Assembly: GCA_905214105.1 (NCBI GenBank)
Contig: CAJMKK010000002.1
Span: 62,001 to 126,000, forward strand
Source of the DNA: an uncultured bacterium
Lineage (GTDB): Bacteria > Actinomycetota > Coriobacteriia > Coriobacteriales > Coriobacteriaceae
DNA: 64,000 bases
Reading direction: 5' to 3'
Below, piece by piece: positions 57,632 through 64,000 of this stretch (position 1 is the stretch's first letter; the number at the start of each line of letters is the position of its first letter). The translations under genes and the position numbers were made by a program. Below the pieces are notes generated by a model. That model was not told the DNA's origin and did no database searches. It was given only the letters and a program-made list of their open reading frames with translations.

Positions 57632-59662
57632 ATGACCGCACCTGCCACTAAGCTGCTCCAGCCCATTACGGTTGGCCCCCTTGAGCTCAAGAACCGCATT
57701 ATGTTCCCGCCGCTCACCACCGGCTACGAGGAGCGCGACGGTTCCATTGGCGAGCGCAGCCTGGCTTTTTACGAGCGCCTGGCCCGTGGCGGCGTGAGCT
57801 ACATCGTCATCGGCGACGTCGCTCCCGTTATGACCGCGAGCCCCACGCCCAAGCTGGCGACCGATGCCCAGATCCCCACGTTTAAGGCGCTGGCCGACGC
57901 CGTCCACAAGCACGGTGCCAAGGTCGCGCTGCAGCTGTTCCATCCCGAGTACGACGTGCCCGGTGTCGGCCGCATGGTCATGGGTTCCATGGCCGCCGCC
58001 AAGGCCGCGCAGGAGGCCAAGGCCGCCGGCGACGAGGAGACCTTTGCCGCCAAGATGGCCGAGTCCAACGAGATCCGCAAGCAGGCCTACGCCAAACTGC
58101 ACCACGACATGCAGCACTTTGTGAACGAGGCCACCGTGGAGCAGCTCACCCAGATCAAGGAGGCTATCGCCGCCTCGGCCGCCCGCGCGCAGCAGGCCGG
58201 CATCGACGCCATCGAGGTCCACGGCGACCGTCTGGTGGGTTCTCTGTGCTCGGCCATCCTCAACCAGCGCACCGACGAGTACGGCGGCTCGTTCGAGAAC
58301 CGCGTTCGCTATGCGCTCGAGGTCGTCGCCGCCATTAAGGAGGCCGCGCCGCAGCTGATGGTGGAGTACAAGCTCCCCGTGATTATGGAGAACCCCGACG
58401 GCACGCCGCGCGGCAAGGGCGGCCTGCAGCCCGACGAGGCCTGTGAGTTTGCCAAGCTGCTCGAGGGCGCGGGCATCGATATGATCCAGGTCGCGCAGGC
58501 AAACCACACCGGCAACATGGGCGACACCATTCCGCCCATGGGCGCCATGCCCTACAGCTGGACGCTGCCGGTGGCCGAGCGCGTCAAGGCCCTGGTCTCC
58601 GTGCCGGTGGCAACCGTCGGCCGTGTTGTCTCGGTCGAGGCCGGCGAGAAGATTCTGGAAGACGGCGCGGCCGACATCATCGCGTACGGCCGCTCGCTCA
58701 TGTGCGACCCCGACATTGCGCTGAAGGCCGCCACGGGCGAGCCCATCCGCGAGTGCCTCAACTGCAACAAGGGCTGCGTCGACGCGATTCAAAACCGCAA
58801 GTACATCTCGTGCGTGCTGAACGCCGAGAACGGTGACGAGGTGACCATCGCCATTAAGCCGGGCGAGGGCGACAAGAAGATCGCCGTGGTAGGCGCTGGT
58901 ATTGCCGGCCTGGAGGCCGCACGCGTGGCGGCCAAGCGCGGCTACGACGTGACCGTCTACGAGGCGAGCGATCACGTGGGCGGCCAGATTGTGCTGGCGG
59001 CCGCGCCTCCGCGCAAGGACGAGATCATGCGCTCGGTCGAGTACTACGAGAAGATTCTGCCCGGCCTGGGTGTGAAGGTCGAGCTCAACCACGTCGCTAC
59101 CGCTGAGGACCTCAACGCCGCCGACGCCGCGATTGTGGCCGTGGGCGCGCACGACGTGGTCATCCCCGTTCCGGGTGCCGATTCGGAGAAGGTCGTCTCG
59201 AGCTGGGACGTGCTGGCCGGCAAGGTGGAGCTCAGCGGCCGCGTCGCCGTCATTGGCGGTGGCCTGGTGGGCACCGAGACTGCCGAGTACCTGCTACAGC
59301 ACGGCTGCGAGGTATCGATCGTCGAGATGCTCGACAAGATTGCCGCAGGCGAGTCCGAGACCATTCTGCCGCTGATTATGAACGACTTTGCCGAGCACAA
59401 CGTGGAGCAGTACGTTAAGACCCGCCTGACCGCCATTACCGACGAGGGCGTGGAGGCCGTTCGCACCACCGAGGACGGCGTCGAGGAGCCGGTGAAGATC
59501 GCCTGCGATTACGTGGTGATGGCCGTGGGCTCCAAGGCCAACGCGTTTGACCTGGAGGGCGTGACAGTGCCCGTGACCTGCGTGGGCGACTGCTCGGGCG
59601 AGCGCACCGCCGATATCGCGAGCGCCATTCGCACGGCGTATCACGCGGCCAACGAGCTCTAA
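57632..59662 (+). CDS. Old Yellow Enzyme-family NADH:flavin oxidoreductase with FAD/NAD(P) domain
   Basis: 676 aa. N-terminal FMN barrel (about 8-370): PITVGPLELKNRIMFPPLTT, AIEVHGDRLVGSL, RTDEYGGSFENRVRYALEV, ADIIAYGRSLMCDPD. Iron-sulfur ligands CLNCNKGCVDAI...YISC (about 378-395). C-terminal FAD/NAD module: VVGAGIAGLEAARVAAKRGY, VAVIGGGLVGTETAEYL, VGDCSGERTADIASAI. Same layout as 2,4-dienoyl-CoA reductase and the bile-acid enzymes BaiCD/BaiH; the substrate is not assignable. ATG at 57632 follows AGAGAGGA; an ATG six bases earlier sits too close to it. Single gene with its own terminator. Confidence 0.92.
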   Translation: MTAPATKLLQPITVGPLELKNRIMFPPLTTGYEERDGSIGERSLAFYERLARGGVSYIVIGDVAPVMTASPTPKLATDAQIPTFKALADAVHKHGAKVALQLFHPEYDVPGVGRMVMGSMAAAKAAQEAKAAGDEETFAAKMAESNEIRKQAYAKLHHDMQHFVNEATVEQLTQIKEAIAASAARAQQAGIDAIEVHGDRLVGSLCSAILNQRTDEYGGSFENRVRYALEVVAAIKEAAPQLMVEYKLPVIMENPDGTPRGKGGLQPDEACEFAKLLEGAGIDMIQVAQANHTGNMGDTIPPMGAMPYSWTLPVAERVKALVSVPVATVGRVVSVEAGEKILEDGAADIIAYGRSLMCDPDIALKAATGEPIRECLNCNKGCVDAIQNRKYISCVLNAENGDEVTIAIKPGEGDKKIAVVGAGIAGLEAARVAAKRGYDVTVYEASDHVGGQIVLAAAPPRKDEIMRSVEYYEKILPGLGVKVELNHVATAEDLNAADAAIVAVGAHDVVIPVPGADSEKVVSSWDVLAGKVELSGRVAVIGGGLVGTETAEYLLQHGCEVSIVEMLDKIAAGESETILPLIMNDFAEHNVEQYVKTRLTAITDEGVEAVRTTEDGVEEPVKIACDYVVMAVGSKANAFDLEGVTVPVTCVGDCSGERTADIASAIRTAYHAANEL

Positions 59663-59688
59663 GCAAGAAAGCTATCGCGTATTGAGTG

Positions 59689-59725
59689 GGCGGGGAGTGC
59701 CGTATCGGTGCTCCCCGCCTTTTTG
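59689..59725 (+). terminator. Rho-independent terminator
   Basis: 9-bp stem GGCGGGGAG / CTCCCCGCC around a partly paired loop, followed by TTTTT. Confidence 0.85.
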
Positions 59726-59755
59726 CCAATAGAGTGTCCCTGACCAGCAGGTTCA

Positions 59756-59870
59756 GAAAATCCGAATCTTGAGCACCCGAAAATCCGAATCCTTAGAACA
59801 TGAAAATCCGAACTATATGAACACGAAAATCCGAATCGCAACTACCCGAAAATCCGAATTTGCTACAGTG
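59756..59870 (+). repeat. five GAAAATCCGAA direct repeats at exact 23-bp period
   Basis: GAAAATCCGAA begins at 59756, 59779, 59802, 59825 and 59848; every interval is 23 bases. The intervening 12 bases differ each time. The cluster ends 60 bases before the AAA ATPase start and looks like an iteron or multi-site operator. Confidence 0.9.
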
Positions 59871-59918
59871 GAATAGAAGAATCAGAAAGCAGGACCTGGA
59901 AATCTGCGGGGGTGGCTC

Positions 59919-61223
59919 ATGGCAGGTGAGAGGCTACATCGGGACGGATACATCCCACGTATCGTGGATGCGCAAATCGAGCGCTACCTTCACGTCTTTG
60001 GCGCGGTCGAGATTGCAGGCACCAAGTGGTGTGGCAAGACGTGGGCCGCGCTTGAGCATGGGGCGTCCGTCTCGTATGTCGACGAGAATCTCGACCTCGC
60101 GCGTGCCGACCCGGCGATGATGTTGCTGGGAGACCGTCCGCATATTATCGATGAGTGGCAGCGCGTTCCCCAAATTTGGGACTACGTTAGACACGAGGTT
60201 GACCGCACCCGGGGTACGCGCGGCGCCTATATCCTCACGGGTTCCGCCACGCCTGCGTTTGGCTCAAAGGCGGAGGCGCCCGCGCATAGTGGAGCCGGCC
60301 GCATCGGCCGCGTCCGCATGCACCCCATGACGCTTGCCGAGACAGGCGAGTCCAACGGCAAGGTGAGCCTGGCGGGCTTGTTTGAGCATCGTTTTGAGCC
60401 CTGTCGGTGCAATGGCGATACACCGGGGCTTGTCGAAGCCGCTTGCCGCGGCGGCTGGCCCGAGGCGATCGATATGGTTTCGGCTGACGCCCAGCTCATC
60501 GCCCGCGAATATCTCAACACCACGTTTTCGAGCAGCTTTCCGGCGGTCGGTCTCGACCCCGATATTGCTCGTCGAGTCTCTGCATCGATCGCGCGCAATC
60601 TGGGACAGGCAACCACGTATAAAACGATTCTTATGGATATGTTCGGTGCCGAGGAGGAGCCCGCAGCGTTTGCCGACGAGACCAAGGTGCGTAGGTACCT
60701 GGATGCCCTCAAAGGCATGTTCATTCTCGAGGAGGTCCCCGGTTGGGTTCCCGCCGCGCGCGACAAACGACGCTTTACCGTCAAGCCCAAGCGCTATCTG
60801 GCAGATCCGAGCCTTGCTTGCGCCTTGCTAGGTATGTCCTTGCAGGCGCTGCTTGCCGACTGGCAGACATTTGGTCTGGTGTTTGAGAATTTGGTCATAC
60901 GCGACCTTTCGGTCTACGCACGTTCGCTCGACCTGCTGGATAGCACGCCCGTGCGCTATTATCGCGACGATTCGGGCCTTGAGTGCGATGCTATCGTGCA
61001 GCTAGCCGACGGACGGTGGGCCGCCTTTGAGATTAAGGTGAGTGAAGATAAAGCGAGCGCCGGCGTCGAGAGCCTCAAGCGCGTTCGCAAGAAGGTCTGT
61101 GGAAATCCTCGTTCACGCACACGCGAACCGGAGTTTATGGCCGTGATTGTGGGGGTGGGTGAGTACGCCCGCGAGGTCGAGGACGGTATCTACGCGATAC
61201 CCGTGCGCGCGTTGGGGTGTTAA
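59919..61223 (+). CDS. AAA-type ATPase with DUF4143 domain
   Basis: 434 aa. Walker A GTKWCGKT (about 34-41), Walker B region RPHIIDEWQRVP, sensor-like YILTGSAT. The C-terminal DUF4143 part contains LECDAIVQLADGRWAAFEIKVSE, which resembles a PD-(D/E)xK nuclease core (D...ExK). Members are widespread in gut bacteria and their function is mostly unknown. GGGGGTGG precedes ATG 59919. No partner gene is attached, but five 23-bp repeats lie just upstream, suggesting self-regulation or DNA binding at that site (inference). Confidence 0.88.
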   Translation: MAGERLHRDGYIPRIVDAQIERYLHVFGAVEIAGTKWCGKTWAALEHGASVSYVDENLDLARADPAMMLLGDRPHIIDEWQRVPQIWDYVRHEVDRTRGTRGAYILTGSATPAFGSKAEAPAHSGAGRIGRVRMHPMTLAETGESNGKVSLAGLFEHRFEPCRCNGDTPGLVEAACRGGWPEAIDMVSADAQLIAREYLNTTFSSSFPAVGLDPDIARRVSASIARNLGQATTYKTILMDMFGAEEEPAAFADETKVRRYLDALKGMFILEEVPGWVPAARDKRRFTVKPKRYLADPSLACALLGMSLQALLADWQTFGLVFENLVIRDLSVYARSLDLLDSTPVRYYRDDSGLECDAIVQLADGRWAAFEIKVSEDKASAGVESLKRVRKKVCGNPRSRTREPEFMAVIVGVGEYAREVEDGIYAIPVRALGC

Positions 61224-61499
61224 GGGGCGGCACGCCGTGTGCCCGCTGCCCGGTGCTGCGGATTGGTGCAAGTGGTCAGGTTTGTTTGCACCATGTCCTT
61301 GGCATATGGAAGAAGCTGCTATTCGTAATCTTTAAGACATCATTAAGGCTTGCGCTGTGGAGCAAACCGCAGGTCAATGCTATTCTTTTACCTTATCGTA
61401 TGGTGTTGTATTCTGCCTGAATTCTATGCCTACGAGCAACGGATTGATCGCGACCAAGCGGAAAGGATGGCACGCCCGCTAGCAGGGCAAACGCAAGCG

Positions 61500-62558
61500 A
61501 TGAGTGGCATGGACCGACATAGCGAGCTCCAGCAGCACAAGACGGCGGCCGAGTACCGCCAAGCTGCCGACGAGCACGCGCGGACCCTCAAGGATTTCTG
61601 GAAGGATTTCCTGGTGAGCGGTCTGTTTGTGCTGGCCGCCATCGTTGCCATCTTTGCATGCCTGGCCTGGTTTGCCGCGAATAACCGAGTGAGTGCCACG
61701 GGGAGCACGATCGCGGCGAAGGGCCCGCGGTTTGTGCTCTCGGGAACGCAGGGCGGCACGGCGGGTAAGTACGACACTCAGGACAACTACGCGTCGGACA
61801 GTACAAGCCTTGCCGTGAACAATCTTTTCAACCTCAATAACATGAGCGCCGATGGCGGTCTCTCTCCGGGGTCGGCCGGCCAGCTCCAGCTCAACGTCAG
61901 GCCGCTCTGCAATGACCTGCACGATATCACGGTGGAGATGACCTGGGAAATTTCTGTTCAGACGAGCGTTGCGGGCACGGGCGGCACTGCTGCGGATGCA
62001 TCGAAAAACGAAGAGATCATCAACTCGCTTAAAGATTTGGTGCGCGGTCATATCCTGGTTTTTCAGGGCAAAGACGCCTCTGGCTTTTACTCGAATCCGC
62101 TGGTCCCTACGACCACCACGGTGACCCAGGACGGGGCCAGCGTCACCGTCATTACGCAGAGCTTTACCATCCCAAAGTCGAGCTTTTACGCTGCGGACTC
62201 AAATAGCACGACCGAAACCGTCACCAAAACCCTCTACTGGATTTGGCCGGAGCAGTTCAAGAGCTATGTTCACACGGGCAACGCCGGCTACGGTGGCAAC
62301 CTTTTCGCTAACACAGGCGACGAGGGGGGATACACAACCCTCGTCGGCGACATCAACAATAACCACGCGCGCTATTTCCGCGCCGATAGCACGAGCGTGC
62401 CAGGTCAGGCGCCTAGCGCGGTTCCGCCTGTCGGAGCCGGCATGTCCTCTGCGGATGTGGAGACCTGCGCCAATTATTACAACAACGCCGACGAGATTAT
62501 CGGCAAGAACGTCAAGTACATTCGCGTGCGCTTCACCGCCAAGGAGGCGGATAAATAA
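61500..62558 (+). CDS. single-TM secreted protein, TasA/camelysin-like (1 of 3)
   Basis: About 352 aa. Hydrophilic start, one TM/signal segment (about 36-60) ending LAWFAANNRVSATGS, then a beta-rich extracellular part with many Ser/Thr/Asn and ENLFNLNNMS-like stretches. The WF..N..V pattern right after the membrane segment is shared with the two following genes and resembles SipW-processed TasA/camelysin proteins, which form fibres or surface layers. Start uncertain: ATG 61500 chosen; 61467 is in frame with GGAAAGG too close. No known domain recognised with certainty. Confidence 0.65.
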   Translation: MSGMDRHSELQQHKTAAEYRQAADEHARTLKDFWKDFLVSGLFVLAAIVAIFACLAWFAANNRVSATGSTIAAKGPRFVLSGTQGGTAGKYDTQDNYASDSTSLAVNNLFNLNNMSADGGLSPGSAGQLQLNVRPLCNDLHDITVEMTWEISVQTSVAGTGGTAADASKNEEIINSLKDLVRGHILVFQGKDASGFYSNPLVPTTTTVTQDGASVTVITQSFTIPKSSFYAADSNSTTETVTKTLYWIWPEQFKSYVHTGNAGYGGNLFANTGDEGGYTTLVGDINNNHARYFRADSTSVPGQAPSAVPPVGAGMSSADVETCANYYNNADEIIGKNVKYIRVRFTAKEADK

Positions 62559-63398
62559 ATGGACGAGCAGCTTAATGCCCGCGAGCAGGGCGATATCAAA
62601 CACAACGAAGGAGCGGCAAACCCCGGCGGCAACGGGTTCGGCTCGCACGGCGAAGCGCGTCCGGCTGGCCGCATCGAGCGCATCAAGGCTTGGGTGAGCG
62701 ACCACCGTCGCGAATCCCTGGCCATCGTGGGTCTGGTGGCCGTGCTTCTCGTGTTGCTGGGATTGACGCTCGGATGGTTCGTCGATGCCAATCGCGGCTC
62801 CACCGTCGGCAAGATCAAGGAGCCGGCAGAGCTCAAGGTGCTGGGCCCCAACGCTACGGCAGCCGAGCAGATCGACCTGAGCTACAACCCCGAATACGGC
62901 GATACCAAGACTGGCAGCACGGTGACGCTCAAGCGCCCGTTTTGCGTGCAGACGGGCGGCGACGGGTTTGAGCTGCAGCTTGCGAATACGACCAACATTA
63001 AAGGTCTCACTATCGAGCTGTATAAAGCCGAGAATCCGGGCCTAGGTGATACTCCCGACGTGAGCGGCACTGCGGGCGGCAAGCCCTATAGCTGGAAAAT
63101 GTCTGGAACGGATCTGCTGAAGAGCTTCACGCCCATTAACGACCCGGGCGACGGCCTGGCAGCCGTGCCGGGCGAGGGCACAAGCGACCCTACATTCAAG
63201 GACTATCAAAACGTCCAGCGCAACGCGCGCCCGCTCTACCGATACAAGAAATTCGGCAAAAGCGAACTCAACGCCAAGACGCTCGACGGCTCGACTGGCA
63301 ATGACACACTCAACTTTATCATCAAGCTTTCGTGGGACGAGAGCACCAAAGAGACCGACGTGATCTACCTGATAGCGCGCAACACGAGCGGTAAGTAG
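62559..63398 (+). CDS. single-TM secreted protein, TasA/camelysin-like (2 of 3)
   Basis: 279 aa. Charged N-terminus (1-55), hydrophobic segment (about 58-75) ending LGWFVDANRGSTVGKI, then a beta-rich domain (TVTLKRPFCVQTGGDGFELQ, GLTIELYKAENPG). Starts immediately after the preceding stop; AGGAGG lies within the end of that gene, so translation is coupled. Same overall plan as its neighbours, hence likely parts of one surface structure. Confidence 0.68.
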   Translation: MDEQLNAREQGDIKHNEGAANPGGNGFGSHGEARPAGRIERIKAWVSDHRRESLAIVGLVAVLLVLLGLTLGWFVDANRGSTVGKIKEPAELKVLGPNATAAEQIDLSYNPEYGDTKTGSTVTLKRPFCVQTGGDGFELQLANTTNIKGLTIELYKAENPGLGDTPDVSGTAGGKPYSWKMSGTDLLKSFTPINDPGDGLAAVPGEGTSDPTFKDYQNVQRNARPLYRYKKFGKSELNAKTLDGSTGNDTLNFIIKLSWDESTKETDVIYLIARNTSGK

Positions 63399-63412
63399 GA
63401 GAGGGGGCGCAC

Positions 63413-64000
63413 ATGGAGAAGCAAGAGAATCAGCAGGATGCCGAGTGCGAGCAGCTGGCAAAAAGCAAAAGCCTAGTCAAGAATAAGCTGGTTGTGGCAG
63501 CAATCGCACTTGTTTGTGCCGTGGCGCTCGTGGCGGGTGGCTACTTTACCTATTCCGCCTACATCGCCAACGGATTTCTTAAGTCCGTCGCCGCGACAGG
63601 CACCGCTCAGAGCCTGTTTGCGAGCGACCTGCTCACGGGCTACATGAGCGCGCCCGGCGATGCCGAGCTTGCCCGCGCCCAGCGCTCCGTTACGGTATAT
63701 CCCAACAACAAGCAGTGCAGCTTCACCTTTAGCATCTATAACTATTTGCTGAGCAACAGCAACTTCTGCAACGATAAAAACGTGACGTATACCTTAACGG
63801 TCGAGGGGTGTGGGCTCGATGGCACCACGTGGAGTTATGCGCCCCAACCCGCCGGCAACGTCAAGCTTCCGGAGAATCAGCCCACCAAGCACGACTACAC
63901 CGTGACGTTCCCTGAGGACAAGTTGGGACATGCCTACTTTGTGATTAAGGCCATGGTTGTTTCGAAGGAGAGCCCCGGCACCGAGCTCACCTGTCTGGCG
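63413..64000 (+). CDS. single-TM secreted protein, TasA/camelysin-like (3 of 3), 3' end outside window
   Basis: At least 196 residues with no stop before the window end. Acidic/Gln-rich start (MEKQENQQDAECEQLAKS), hydrophobic segment (about 24-43), then GGYFTYSAYIANGFLKS, the YF...N pattern close to TasA-type proteins, and a beta-rich domain with Cys residues (NKQCSFTF, VEGCGLDG). GAGAGGGGG precedes the ATG. Starts 14 bases after the previous stop, so the three genes form one operon. Confidence 0.75.
   Translation, partial: MEKQENQQDAECEQLAKSKSLVKNKLVVAAIALVCAVALVAGGYFTYSAYIANGFLKSVAATGTAQSLFASDLLTGYMSAPGDAELARAQRSVTVYPNNKQCSFTFSIYNYLLSNSNFCNDKNVTYTLTVEGCGLDGTTWSYAPQPAGNVKLPENQPTKHDYTVTFPEDKLGHAYFVIKAMVVSKESPGTELTCLA

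Overview
This 64-kb window is bacterial chromosome, GC-rich and densely coded. It most resembles a gut Coriobacteriia genome, probably Collinsella or a close relative. That placement is inferred from codon and GC bias, a LuxR regulator fused to a multi-TM domain (typical of the class), BspA-like and FIVAR-bearing wall proteins, an electron-bifurcating Nfn pair, an actinobacterial-type initiator tRNA and mannose-family PTS genes. No phage, plasmid or transposase gene is visible.

Layout. 0-1.5 kb: 3' end of carB. 1.7-5.6 kb: a GntR regulator divergent from a mannose-family PTS (IIA-IIB-IIC-IID) operon. 5.8-6.7 kb: small membrane protein and MarR regulator. 7.2-13.6 kb: a 2,137-aa wall-anchored GH31 glycosidase behind an 11-G tract. 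13.8-21 kb: purine genes purE, purF, purM, purN, interleaved with a class B-like sortase, a MoaE-like protein and a membrane protein. 21.2-24.4 kb: RelB-like/PIN toxin-antitoxin pair, orphan PTS IIA, PrsA-like foldase, YqeY. 24.7-28.4 kb: polar amino-acid ABC transporter and a cytidylate-kinase-like protein. 28.5-41.2 kb: membrane LuxR regulator divergent from three large sortase-anchored surface proteins. 41.6-47.7 kb (minus strand): nfnB/nfnA, then pth, prs, glmU. 47.8-51.1 kb: ECF vitamin-type transporter (T, fused A-A', S). 51.6-56.9 kb: xth, sirtuin, a folP-folK fusion with a large insertion, a degenerate biotin-ligase-like protein, coaX. 57.1 kb: initiator tRNA-Met. 57.6-59.7 kb: Old Yellow Enzyme-type oxidoreductase. 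59.9-61.2 kb: AAA/DUF4143 ATPase behind five 23-bp repeats. 61.5-64 kb: three consecutive single-TM secreted proteins of TasA/camelysin appearance, the last cut by the window end.

The most striking content is non-coding. (i) A 15-nt unit, TCTCAATCTGTAACA, occurs 16 times at three loci in strictly alternating orientation with the same 40/41/40-bp spacing at each locus. Two loci lie behind surface-protein genes and one behind tRNA-Met. (ii) A family of hairpins carries a GGGGACAG-type core inside otherwise unrelated stems. Two hairpins of a related form overlap the stop codons of purF and pth. (iii) Five GAAAATCCGAA repeats sit at an exact 23-bp period before the AAA ATPase. (iv) Several long nested palindromes look like MITE/REP-type elements.

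Functionally the window mixes housekeeping (purine, folate, CoA, PRPP, UDP-GlcNAc synthesis, tRNA rescue) with a host- and glycan-facing surface programme: GH31 enzyme, sortase, anchored adhesins, sugar PTS and ECF uptake.
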